This document shows, piece after piece, positions 12,101-26,343 of a DNA stretch of 64,000 nt. Source of the stretch: Cyclina sinensis (lineage: Eukaryota; Mollusca; Bivalvia; Venerida; Veneridae). The stretch spans positions 26,708,361-26,772,360 of the forward strand of contig JAAONU010000003.1 in NCBI GenBank assembly GCA_012932295.1, written 5' to 3'. Made by a program: the position numbers and the translations under genes. Numbering within the stretch: position 1 is the first letter of the stretch; each line of letters opens with the position of its first letter. The notes beneath the pieces are model-generated. The model was not told the origin of the DNA, did no database searches, and was given only the letters and a program-made list of their open reading frames with translations.

Positions 12101-15100
12101 AACAAGTGTTAACAAGGTTTTTCCATATTTGGGCTCTCCTAGTTTTTGAACCTAGATGTCACATATTTGGACTTGAGCTGGAAATTATCGAAACAATCTT
12201 TCTGACAAATTTCAAGAATATTTGGACTGAAAAAGTAGCCTCTAGAGTGTTAAAAAGGTTTTTCAATATTTGGGCTCTGTGACCTTGTTTTTAAACCCAG
12301 ATGGCCCATATTCAAACTTCAGCTACAAATCATCAAAACAACTTTTCTGACAAATTTCCAGGACATTTTGACTGAAAATGTATCCTCTAGAGTGTTAACA
12401 AGACTTTTCCATATTTGGGCTCTGTGACCTAGTTTTTGAACCCAGATGACACATATTTGAACTTGACTTAAAAATAATCAAAGCAACCTTTCTGACAAAT
12501 TTCCAAGATAACTGAACTAAAAATGTAACCTCTGGAGTGTTAATAAGATTTTTCTACTTTTGGGCTTTGTGACCTAGTTTTTGAACCCAGATGACCCATA
12601 TTCGAACTTGAGCTAAGAAATCATCGAAACAACCTTCCTGACAAATTGCCAGATTATTTTGACAGAAAATCTTACCTCTAGAGTGTTAAAAAGGTTTTTC
12701 AATATTTGGGCTCTGTGACCTAGTTTTACACCCTAGATGACCCATATTCGAACTTGAGCTAGAAATTATCGATACAACCTTTCTGACAAAATTCCAGGAT
12801 ATTTGGACTGAAATTGTAGCCTCTAGAGTGTTAACAATGTTTTTCAAAATTTGGGCTCTGTGACCTAGTTTTTGACCCTAGATGACCCATATTCGAACTT
12901 GAGCTAGAAATCATTGATACAATCTTTCTGACAAATTTCCAGGATATTTGGACTGAAATTGTAGCCTCTAGAGTGTTAACAAGGTTTTTCTATATTTGGG
13001 CTCTGTGACCTAGTTTTTCAACCCAGATAACCCATGTTCGAACTCGTCCAAGAAATCATTGGGACAAACATCCTGACAAAGTTTCAAGACAATTGAGGCA
13101 AAAATGTGACCGCTAGAGTGTTAACGAACTAATGGTGGATGGACGACAGACGACAGACATTGAGTGAATAGTGATCCTAATAGCAGAGAGGAGAGTCATT
13201 GGTTCAAATCTATAGTGTAAATGTGAATGATTCCAATCAGACTTTGACTAACACCTCCACATTTATACTCTGGCACTAGTACTTGCACTAGTCCTCAGGG
13301 AAGCACTTGTAAAGCTGAACCACTTGAGTCTACAACCGATGTTATTGAAGAACTTAACTAGGCTACAGACAATGTTATCCTATAATTTAGCTATAGTCTA
13401 AAAGCTATCAAACAAATCATAACTGAATGAAATTATAGAAGACTATGGAAACATTCTCCAGTCCCTGAAGAATTTTTGCAAGGAAGAAAAAAAACTGATA
13501 CAACAATAATGAGATTCTAAGAAAAATGATCCAGTCTGTCTCTGATTCAATACCATGTTTTATTTGTAAATATTTGATAATTTTCTTTTCATTTACTTGT
13601 ATGCAATATAGCTACAAAGTAACTAGACAACTGTCTGCATGACGACCACTTGGTCACTCAAGTCTGTCCATTACAAAGTTGTACAACTACTTCTACATGT
13701 GTTTTCCATTACAATGAAGTAGCAGATGATGAAAGCATGAGGAATAAATGGGAACTACATGTACATAAAATAGCTGTAACAAACACGGCAAGTCATTAGA
13801 TGTCAGCTATACATTTGTCAAACATCTACAGCAAACCTATCAATTTCTGCGAGACGTACGCGCACTTCCACCCTGCCAGCCCCATGGTGTCACATGATCT
13901 ATTCTGCCTGCTGTATTTGCAATCATTGCCATGAATTAATTATAAATATTCCTTCTATTTCAAAAACACTTGTAATAATTAACTAATACTTGTAGCTCCA
14001 TAAAAAGAAAAAACATTGTTTATGCAAACTTAACCTTTTTTTCCAGCTGAAAGGAAAATGCTTTTGTTCATTTTAAAATTACTTCTTAAGAGAAATGGCC
14101 TAAAACTTAAAATTTCTGTACATGTAACTTCTAAGCCTTGTCTACTTGTATCAAGGGAGTTAAACGGTTCACATAAAGTAATTTTTCATCTACTGTTAAA
14201 GAGGCTGTACTCCAGATTTGACATAAAACAAAATTTTTCATAAATTATATATTTAGATGCCGTGAGATTATAACAACATAATATTTTACTTCAAAACTGA
14301 TTATAAAAGTCAAAATAGAATAAAAAAAATATTTTCGCGCCAGCCTGATTTGAACTCTGGACCCTCATGTTAACAAAATATTTACAACGCTTTTACTGTC
14401 ACCACTTCGCCGCATGTGATATTACAGAATACAGATATTTACTTTAAATCTTATACGATATAGTTATACCGTCGTGTTACGGTATAGCACTTTGAAAGGG
14501 AAAATAATCAATTTATAATGTAATTATTTGAGTTATTTTTTGTCAGTAAGTTATTTTTTAAGCATTAGTCATAAATATTACAAGAAATTTATAATACAAG
14601 AAAACTTTCTTTTTTCTGTCATCTGGAGCACAGCTCCTTTAAGGTTTATCATTAAATGAATCTTGAATTGGATTTTAAAGTAATCTGCCACTGAAGTACA
14701 ATGATTTTCATTTTGGTTGAAACAAGAACACTGGAGAAATTCATGCAAGTTTGTAGAGTTGTAATATAACAGAATTCAGGCTGGTGAAGCAGTAGACATA
14801 AGACCGTTATAAATAAAACCATGAGAAAAAAATACTTTGGGGACTGAACAAAATGCAGATTTCATTTTTTCACTCGAGTCTAAATTTACAGAGGATCATC
14901 CTTGGTAACCCAGGTTATCTATCATACCAGATTAAGTACTATATAATATATGGAATGTGTATCCTGGGTTCCACTTACTAAGAATTTGACTGTTGAAAGT
15001 AATATTTTGTATTTTTGTATACAGACTTTTTTAAATGTATACCTTCAAGGAAAAAAAATAACCCAATTATTATAAAGTCAAATTGCTCTAAGGTGCTGTA

Positions 15101-18100
15101 GCAATTTTGGAAAAGTTCAAATTCTTAAGATACGAATACCCTTTCATGTCTGCTTTACATAAAATAGATCTGCTGCACACTTTACAGTGATGATAAAAGT
15201 CCAAAAATGAGAAGAGACTAGTTATTAATGAACATAAAAAGTATTTACCAGGTCCTGCCGATGATGGTCGAGGTCGGGACTTATTTGAACGTTCTTTGCT
15301 TGGCGACTGCTGTATATATCTGGAGATCTTTGCTGATATTGGTGAACCCTGAAAATAAACACAGTGCATTTCAAATGGATTTATCAAACAACTTTTATCA
15401 ATATGTATAATGGGATGGAACAGGTTGATAATGACGACCATGCTCTCGATAATTAAAATAGATACAACTGAAGTTGAAACCAGTTGTCAAAAAATATCAA
15501 CATTTGCAACCTAAATGAAGCAATGTCTACACCAAAGCGACCATCTACACATGTTAATCTTTTTTTTTTCAGATAAAAACCTTGATACAGAATTTTGTTA
15601 CCAACACCGACATGTACCAATACTTCCAGTAAACCCTTACCCTCAGTAAGACAAGCTTAGCGTATAACAGAAAAGCTGCAAGGTAGGTTAAGAGCAAGAC
15701 AATTTCTAAGAAGTTCTGAACCATAACTGCTCAAAGACCCAAACTAAAAAAATTACACTTACTGATTGTATGATAGTACAACTGCGAGCCTCCTTTTAAG
15801 ATAAGAAAAGCACAAATATGTTAACATTCAAAATTAATATTTATACAAACCCCTGCATCTGGTTCATGTTTCACCCTTTCAGCCGACTTTGATTCTCTGG
15901 ATTGTTCCTTGTCAACCTTCTGGCTTTTACTACTCCTTGACCTTGAGGCAGACGTTCGTTGAGGTTCCAAATAAGGATTTGGTCTATATTTAGATGTTCT
16001 TGCGAACTGTTCATAATCATTACTATCTGGGTACAGTTTGTTATTGTCCTGGCCTAACATTGATGTCAAAGCTGAATCAAAATTCTTTGATGACAAATTC
16101 ATTTTCCTTGCATCAAACTGATCAGCATTTGATATACCATGAACGTACTCACTTGGCATGTAAGTCCTAGGATCATTATCCAACAATGACTTTTCTCTAC
16201 TCCTTTTGGTTCGACTGTCGTTTAATTCTTTTTCATATTTTTTACTCTGAATTTCGAGAATGTCTTCAGCTGTCAGTACAGATTTAGACGTCTTGTCTTT
16301 TCTACCAGAGTTATCTCTGTATTCTTTTTCCTGAACATTTTGATCAAAGGTTACCTTTAATTCTTCATTATCTCCTCTTTTCTTTTCCCCAGGAGTTTGA
16401 AAAGACAAATTTGAAGGAGTTGTGGGTCTTGAGTAATTTGACTCCCACTTAGATGTGGGATCTTTATCTGATTTACGTTTGGAATAAAATTCATTATTTG
16501 GCACATTAGCACTGTCATTTTGATTTTGACTGTCATTCATAACAAAAGTGTTATCTCTAGAAGGCATTTTAAGCCTATCATTGTCTGTTTCTACAACAGA
16601 ATCATTGTTTCTGTCTTCTTTTGCATTCGCATCTATGCGAGATTCATCTCCATTCATCTGCAATGTATTGTTCACAGCAGATGATGCAAAAGGTTTCCCA
16701 GAGCTCATGGCTTCTTTCAATTCACGAAGCTTTTGCCGTGTCGCAAGTTCCCTTAGCTCCATCAGTTCAGCTGTTGCAAGAATTTTCTCCCTTTCTATTT
16801 GATTCTTCACCTACAGAGAAAATATACTTATCAGTACTATTTATAAAAGAATTTCTTTTACTGGAAACACTTTTACAGATGGAATGAAAAAATATTTTAC
16901 TTATACATTTGCAAGTCACCATACAATCTGGTATGCGATAAGCGCCTATTGTATTGTAAAAATTAAATAAATCAGGTGTAATTTATTATTAACCCTGACT
17001 AATTTCATTTTTAAATCTAATAATTCTGGGTGCCTTTGGCCAATCCTATACAAAGTGACCACTAGTATGTACCATTCAATGCTAAGTTTGAACAGTCTTG
17101 AGATATAAGTCCCCATAAACCTTTTTATACTGTTTGTTTTAAAAGGCAATGTTACTTTTTTGAAGCCCTGTAATGCAAGGGTAGAGTTTCAAACACTTGA
17201 CTTAAATGTCACTGTTTTGAAAGAAGAAAAGCAAAAGAATGATAATACAATGCATGAAGTTTTAAAATTTTTCCAAGAAATTATAAAAATATAACTCTAA
17301 GTAACAGTGAAACCTTTGTTTGTTTTTTCTCCTCTGATTTCAGCATCTGGAACACCTGTCTAGTGTTTAAGGAACCGTCTCGTTTTCTGAACTGGCCATA
17401 TTTTTCCTGCAGACTTGCGACCTTCTCCTGATCCAAGGTGTCAGTGCCGCCCTCTAACTGTTTCTGCAGCAGTTCACGGCGATGCTCTATATACTGAACC
17501 TGACGTTCATACTTGTCCTGAAATAGGAATTATACACACAAATAATTTTCTGTTCCCCCTTAATTCATTAAGTAGTTATGCTCTTACACTCTAAAGATGA
17601 CTTGGGTTGTGTACCCTTGGTACATAAGTCTGAGTGCGACCATTCTTATGAGGGTGTTGCTACCTCAAGACACTCGTGTTAAATCTTCATCATTGACCCA
17701 CACACTACTGTTTTAGCTGATACGATCTTGGCACAGTGAACAAACAAACTTCAGTTAACCTGATGAAATTAATTTCAAGTCTGGTACGGCTGGTATCCTT
17801 ATGTGCTTTATCCTAAATATCACTACTTTAACTAACTCAAAAACATATAAAAAAAGTTGAGATGTGAATGCTGTCTCTTTATTTCATAGCATTTTGAACT
17901 TCATTGCATTCAATCATTCACCCGTCGAAATGTAGCTAAGTATAAACAGATAAAGCAGAAATACACTCTACAGTAAACGTTGAATTCAATTTCACAGACA
18001 TCACTTGTGATTAAGGTAAATTTCCACTGCACATGCTAATGCAAGAACAGTTTCAACCCAATGTACAGTTTAGTAAAATTGAACTTTGATCAGTATCATT

Positions 18101-21100
18101 TGTGTCAGAGGTTCATATTTCACTTCTAAGCAAATACATAACATCATAAAAGCAAGTGAACAACCACAATACAAGTAATCTTTTAACAAACATTTGTTTT
18201 TGCCTGTTAAAGAATTATTACTGTTACCATTCTTTTCTTAAGTTGTCTTTCCACCAGTCTTTCTTGTTCTATCAGCGCAGGGTCAGCATCAGTACTGATC
18301 AACTGTTTAACATAGGCATGTTGATCTTGAACCTGAGCTGTTGTTACTCCTAGTTTGGTCCTTGGAGAGAAAGAAATACATTTTATTTCAAACTTATGCT
18401 TATCAACTCTATTAATGCAAGCTTACATCAAAAACACTATGTGTTTTACCTATACAAGCAAACATTTCTATTTCTTAATATACATTACTGAATACCCCCT
18501 GTATTTGTAGTGTATTGTCAATGACTGACTCCAGAAATGTTTTGCTTATGTGCTTTAATGTTTTTGTTACATATAGCTTTCATCAAACTAGCTACTTACC
18601 TCATATGTCTCTCCATGAGATCAAGTTCTTTCTCAGCTACTTGTATCTTCATCTCTATAACCTGCTGCTCTTTTTCTGTCCTCTCAATCTGTAACTTCTC
18701 CACCTGGTAAACAGTGGGGAAAAGTAGTAAAAAAGTGGAAAATAGTCATAAACATCTGGAAATAGTCATAAACAGTGGGAAATAGTCATTAACAGTGGGC
18801 AATAGTCATAAACAGCTGGAAATAGTAATAAACAGTGGGAAATAGTCATAAACATTGGGCAATAGTCATAAACAGTGGAAAATAGTCATAAACATCTGGA
18901 AATAGTCATAAACAGTGGGAAATAGTAATAAACAGTGGGAAATAGTCATAAACATTGGACAATAGTAATAACAGTGGGCAATAGTCATAAACAGTAGGAA
19001 ATAGTGGTAAACAGTGAGAAATAGTCATAAATAGCAGGAAATAGTTATAAACAGTGGGAAATAGTCATATACAATGGGAAATAGTAGAAAACAGTGAGAA
19101 ATAGTCATAAACAGTAGGAAATAGTTGGAGTTGAAATGACAGAATATTTCTTTCTTAAGCTAAAGCCCAGCCTATAATAAAACCTGAGGGATATTACTGT
19201 TTTCAGTTCCTTCAGTCTTCTTTACAAGGAATGAAAGGTGTCATATGGCTAAAAATGAATTTCTAAGAAAAAAATATGACAAGAGCTGGGCTGTCACTGC
19301 TGAAGAATAGCATTTCAACTGTAATGTTCTGTATGTGTCTGGAAATATTTTTTTACAACCAGAAAACTCACCACAGGAAAACAAATGTAAGTGTAAATAT
19401 GAGGGAACTTTATAGAACATTGTTCAAGAAATGCCAAAGGAGGTGTGAAAATATTGGAATGTAAATGTTTCTTAAAAGAGACCACAGACAAACTACCAAC
19501 AGTGATATGGGTACAACAACAGAATAGATAATTAAAGTGAATCCCATTTCGATGTGAACTCATTTTGAAGTCAGCAACAGGTATTTAAAAAAACAACAAC
19601 AACAACAAAGAAAAACAACTGAAATATTTCCAAATACAGATAGATACTTTGACAAGATTATACTAGGAACTGCAGTCAAAAATTGTAGTAAAACTTAGTA
19701 TCTTGATTTTATATGAACTTTAAACCTTATCAATTCAAGAATGACTTGAGTAACTAAGTTATACTAAATATTTAGTAAAAACCTTTGAATTGAGTTTCTT
19801 GATTTCCATGGCCTTTTTCTGTTCATAAGGGGTTTTAGCTTGCTCCTTCAGCATAACTGAAAGGGTTTCTGGGTCCTTCTTACTGTTGCTAGTCCATAAC
19901 CTCTCTACAAACACAAACATATTGAATCTTAGTGTGTTTTCAAAAGTTTTTTATTTAACTTCTTAAACCTTTTATAGAAAGACATACTGCTGCTCTAACC
20001 TAGAATTCCCAATCCTTAAAACAGTGCTGCCAAATATAATATATAGTATCTGAAAAATCATGAATTGCAAAATTACTAACATAATACAAATGACAATTCA
20101 TGCCAATTTGAATTAAACGTTTGTATCAACAGATAATTTCTGCTTAGATTTCCTAAGACTGCTTCCTAGCAACTGAGTATCTAAGAGGTGCCATTTTGTA
20201 AACAACAGCATGTTTCAGCAATTTTTATGTATACTAAAATGAGGCCCAATTGAGATCTTTCAACCATGCTTTTACCGGTAATCTTTAATCAAAGCAAAAA
20301 AATGCAGGCTAAAAAATTGCAAGTCTAAAAAAATGGCTTTAAGAAAAAAATGGCCTTAAGAAATAAATCAACAAGGGAATGAAATAACTATGTAATATGC
20401 AAATATTTTCATTTCTTTAGTACTTTCCATTGAGAATAAAATATGTATTACAATGAAGGATGCAATTCCACGAAAAAAGTTTGCATGTTCACTGCCAATT
20501 CAAAGCAATACATTTCAAATGTACTTATACATTTTCATATTTTCAGCAATATGATTTTACCTCCAGTTGAAGCTGTTGTTACCCGGCTGTCCATGTTACT
20601 GTCTACCCATGCTTGTGTTGCTTGTCTTTTGCTAGACTGGGCACCAGCATCTCTAGTTAGCTCCCTTTGATCACCAGATGGAGCTACAGATTTTGGAATA
20701 TCAAATGAGGCTGTCCTTCTAATGCCAGCATTCTGCTGAGTTCTTGGTCTTGGTACAGGAGCTTGGCTATGAGGTTTCACCCTGATATAGAAAGTATCTA
20801 AGTTAAATAGTTGGCTGGACTTTTTTTAAGATGATAATATTCCAGACAATATTTAAGACTGTAGAACAATAAATGTTTGCACAGAAGTCCCAGAAGCCTT
20901 AATCCAAATATTTTACACCAATTGTGCAAACGCAATTAAGCAATCAGTGTGAATTCACAAGTTGGTTTAAAATGATGAACCAGATTTCAATGTCACTTAA
21001 TTGTGGTAATTCTAGTAACTATGCTGGCGAAATAATAACTTTGATATACATTTACATCAGTGTTCTACTGTGTTAAATCACTAAAAATGCTAACACTACT

Positions 21101-24100
21101 ATATAAGTAAACGCTCTGTTTGACAACAAAAGGCATTTATTTCTCCAACTTTATGTAACTGAATATCATCTGCTGGTGAACAAGAACCCAATGCTTTATA
21201 TTCACTCTGAATATACTAACTAGTTTTATATAAGTGTTGTGACTAAACCATACATAGGGTGCCATGTCTGAAACCTTGTCCAAATAAAAAAAAAAACTGT
21301 GATTAAAGTGTATTGCTAGATAATGCATAAAAGAGTAACTGAGTCACTTCAAAATTTATGGTATCCCACCAAATACACAGAACTCTGTGCTTCATATTAA
21401 CAAAGTGTGGTCCCAACAGTATGTGATGTTGACAGTAAAATATTTTAGACCTTGCCAAAGTCAACTGCAGTAGTAATATTGACCTGTGAGTTATTTAAGC
21501 ACTTCTTATAGTCCTAAACAAATCTATGAAGCCTGAATGAAAGTCCATAAACAGTAACAGACTTTGGGCTACTGATGTGTACACAGCTAAGCATCAGAAA
21601 AGCAATAACTTTACCCTACACATAAAACCCAAACATAGTTCATAATTTAAGCACCCCTGCTGACACTAATACTATACTCATTGTTGTGACTGTGCTTGGT
21701 TTTTACCTGTTGGAGATCAAAAATGGCCAAAGTAGGCAACGAAATATTCTACAATGAAGCAGACAGAAAAAAATAAAAATGAAATTCTTTAAAATCACTT
21801 CAACTGTGTGAACACATAGTTCCTAAAGTCACAGGCTGTTATTATGTAATGGCTTTACCAATGGTTTAAGCAACTTCAAAATTTTATAATTGTCTCTAAG
21901 CAAGTAACATACAGATGATATCTCTACAGAAAACTAGCAGTTTTCAATGAATTCTGTCTTAATCATTTTAGCTCACAGAAAAACTAATCTATAAAAATTT
22001 AGAAAAGTATTCTGAAATTTTGTTTTCAATCAAGTGTGATTTTTCAAACCACATGTTCCAAAATAAATCACATGCAACCAGTCCCCTATTTAACAATCAA
22101 GTGCACCTTTACAAACAGGAAGTGACATGAAATGATACACTCACCTTTCTGGTTCCCCATCAACTTTTAACTTCTGCACATTATGCCTCTGCAATGTATC
22201 TCCATCCACTGGTTCCTCATTGACTGGACTGGTTCCATTTTCCAAAGGACTATGAGTAGGTAAGGTAACAGACAAAGAACTTGTCTGCTGCTCATTTTCA
22301 GGCATGTTAAATCCAAACTTTGGATTGTTCACCACTTTCTTGAGAATCCTCAGGCATTCTCTAAATTTGTTGGGATTGGTAATACCTGTTGCATTAAATA
22401 TGTACATGTAAAAAAGATGTCACTTGATGGGGAAAATCTATTTAACACAGATCATCAACTTATTACACTACATAAAATATTCATGTATATATGATGGATA
22501 TATAATTTTCGCTTATTAACAAACATTTTCTTTTTTATCACTCAATAAAAAAAACTGCAGAACTGACATTTCAAAAAAAGGCTGGATAAGTTTTGTCTGG
22601 TCTCAGAGCAAACCCTCTGAAGTTTCTTTCAGCAGACCATGCATTTATTTTTCAATTAAAAAAAAGAAAAAAAAGGTGGTAACCATTGAGTTAAGTTAAA
22701 CATGTTTTTTCTCTTTTTTTCACTGAAGTGAAATTCATCTGTTGTTTTAAAATCCCAATATGCCTTTGTCATGAATACGGGCTCGGTCTATCTTTGCAGT
22801 TTCCTCAAATACAAATGATAAAGGTTTCATGAGTTTCCTGAGAAAGAAATAAAATGAAATTTTTTAAGAAAAAAAAAACCTTGCTAAATACATACCAGCT
22901 GAAATAGGATCGAGGATTTTCCCAGCAAGGTATTGTTTAACAACCTGGGAACATATCAGCTTATCTTCATCACTTAACTTCATCCTTGAGTCCACCTCCT
23001 CACCTTCCTAGAATTACGCCACAGACAAAAAATGTGATGACAATGAAAATTGTTTTGTGAACTTTTTTTTATAGTTTGTTCAGTTCATCAAATTTATTTG
23101 TAACCTTTATTTGGAGTCTTTTGCTTCTTTGAAATAAATACAAGTCACTGATGCCACTTGGAGTCCATCAAAAAAAAAGATTTATCACATAATTGTTTTC
23201 ATTTAATTGTATATCAATATGATTGTTGAGATATTATTTAACATATCTATTTTACATTTTATGTATTGCACAAGATTATATGAAAAATGCCGCCCCCCCT
23301 CCCTCCCCCACCCCACCCCTCAATCTGTGATATAACATTACTTTTTTCTGAACTAAACTTTTTACCTGAGATAGTTTTAGGCAAGCCAGCTCTGCTTCTA
23401 ATTCTGCAATACGCTTCCTGAGTTTACGAATCAATGACTTCTCGTCAAGTTCCTCGTTACGCCTGAAATATTCAGATTATCAAAAGACATAAAAGAACAT
23501 GCAACATCAACTAGTTCCCCTCTTCTAGCATTTCTTAAATTTGCAACAGTGAGAAATGTAATATTGTGCCTTAAAGCTGTACTGAAAGGAAAATATCATG
23601 CAGATATCTGACATTTTAATGACCTTTTAACACACCTTTTTTATAACCAGTTCTTAAGAATAAAAAAAAACATTCAAGATATCACAGTAACGAAAGAAGC
23701 AAGCAGAGTGTGCCTCCTCTGAGAAGTATTAAAATCAATGAACTCTTGCCTATTTTACATTTCATTTACTGCATTCTATAATCACTTTGTTTATATATGG
23801 CAAAACTGATGATAAATGAACAGATCGAATGAACTATAACATTTGGAATACGATAAGATGAAGTTATTACCAGGATTCCTCATAATATTCAGACATGTGA
23901 ATATACATTTTAAGATGGAAATGATCATAAAATTAAAATGAAGTAAATTTCTGGGAAGGAGGAATATAACATTAGCAGGCTGCCATGGAAGCAGGGAGTG
24001 CTAATGGAAATAATTTTTAACTGAATAAGCGCAAGCATGCACACAGAAATAGATGACCTGCTATTTAAATATTTAAAAAGCAAACTGAACTGAAGTCGTC

Positions 24101-26308
24101 AGTGATAAAAAAATGTAAGAAATAAATGAAACACATGCAGCTATGAACACAATGTGCATATTTTATTACATGCAAAAATAATAATTTCACTTAAGGAATG
24201 AGAACATAATAAAATCGAAACAGAAGATATTTTCTACATACCAAAACTACTATACAAGTTTGGTCTGATCTGAAAATATTGTAATACCTACAGGGCATTG
24301 GTCTTTGAACACTGAGATGAAATAAAATTTCAGTGTCTTCTTAACATTACCATAAAAGACATTCTATATAAACATAAATGTATCAAACATTAACTATAAC
24401 ATCTGAAGATTTAGTAAACATGTACCTACCACAACTCGCCACTTGCAGCAATGAAAAAATGTAAGTACTCAGACACATTTCAAATAATCAGCATAGTATT
24501 CCTTACAACTGTATAAATGTTGTACTAACTTTCGAAACTAAATTTTTCTTTAAAATGATAACTTCCTCTGACATTAATTCTTATTAATTTCTTGATAGGT
24601 AATATTTCCTTCAAAAGCTGATAATTTCCATGGAAACAAATATAATAAAAACAACTCGCCGTGCCTTTCTAAAAATAAAGATTACTCTAGGCACATGGTA
24701 TATGGTGATAAATCAGATGGCAAACAGACGGTCTGGTTTGTTTTCTCAGCTGTCTCTGACTCTTCACTGACAGAGAAGGACCCTAGACCAAGCCCCAGCC
24801 AATCCACGATTTTTATCAAAAGTTACAGATTTTTAAGATTTACATATTAGTACCTTAACTTTTTCTTCAATTCAACAGTAAAAACAAAGAAAGGTACAAA
24901 GTAAATAATCCTGTTATCAACTTACGACACAGAGTTAGCAATGCACGCTACCCTCCCAGCAAATCTACACGTCGATATTGTTTCACCAAGATTAGATATT
25001 TCCAGTGATATAGTTGCTATCATAGCAGTCATACAGTTTCCACCTGTAATAATCAATATAAACTCATGTACAGTAAAACCTTTCAAAATGGCCATCAGAA
25101 ATTAATAACAGTAGAATTTAAAGAAGCAAAATAAAATGGTCAGTTTGAATGTTTGATTAACAAAGCCTGACTCAAAAATACATTTTGTTTATAAAGACAA
25201 CAGTTACAGAAGATAGGGATATAAGAGCCTGGAAGACCATGGCTATATCTCCATGGCCCCCTTTATCTCTGCCACCTCCTGACAGCAGTGAGCTCAAGCC
25301 TATGAAATACAAGCTTCACTTATCTGTTTACTTATTTAAAACTTTATTTTACTTTGTAAAATTAAATATCTACATTCATAAAGCTTTTTTTGTCCCTTTT
25401 ATTTATAATATTGACTGTCAAGGTAAATTTGAATTTGTTAGATTTTAGTCAAATGCAAACGTATTTTCCACAATAAAAAAACAAAGGTATCTTGAGAAAA
25501 GCAAGACCTTACCCAAGCTGTCACGTAACAGCATGGTAAGGAGTGAGTTCCTGTAAGGTACATGACGTGATCCTCGGATTCCATCGGCACTGCTTGGACG
25601 AGTAACAAAGTTGTATCTGTAACAAAACATTATTGCATAGTGTTATTGGCTTTTACTATCATGTGATGTGAATTTTCATTCATTTACAAAAATCCTTTAG
25701 ACATAATTACAGAAGACATTTGCTAACATGCCCTTGTCTTATCTTAGTGTTTTTTTTTTCACAAATAACAGCACCAAACTTTTACTACAGGTAAATGAGT
25801 TGCAAACGTTATGTGTTTCATTATAAGTGAGATATCAATAATTGATTTTACATACTTCCTCCAGCCTTCAGAGGTCCTAGCTCTGTTTGCCTTTTCCCCA
25901 GCAAGAGCTTCTTGTTGTAAGGCAACTATCACAGTCTCGAGGTGATGCAAGGACAGGTTGATACTTTTAGCCTCTGTTAACTGATGACCTAAGACACGTG
26001 TTTTGGCAACTCTCTCAGATCCTGCAAGATCCACTAGATGCAGCTTTGACCTAAAATAGCAAAATTTTCTACTTTTAATTTTTTTCTGAAAGATCCACAA
26101 TTAGAACCTTAGTATCATTACTTCAATGATATTATGATACGACTCTGTGATAAATTTGAATGCAAGTTCTGAGTGATTTAGGGTAAAATCATAACTGCCT
26201 TGATTTCAACTATATAATCATTCCATCATTCATTAAAAAACCAACCTACCAAACCAAACCAACAAACCAATCAATCAATCATTCAATCAACCAACCAATC
26301 AATCAATC

Positions 26309-26343
<35 letters not shown>

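Noticed and set aside
15821..16810. Separate 329-residue gene starting at 16810
   Set aside because: The first codon is GTG after a splice acceptor, and the phase matches exon 15; it is an internal kinesin exon.
18716..19126. CRISPR-like regular repeats
   Set aside because: Head-to-tail 21-bp units without unique spacers, in a eukaryotic intron.
25759..26100. Kinesin exon 5 as a free-standing gene starting MWIFQKK
   Set aside because: The first residues are intron sequence before the acceptor at 26051 and the end runs past the donor at 25855.
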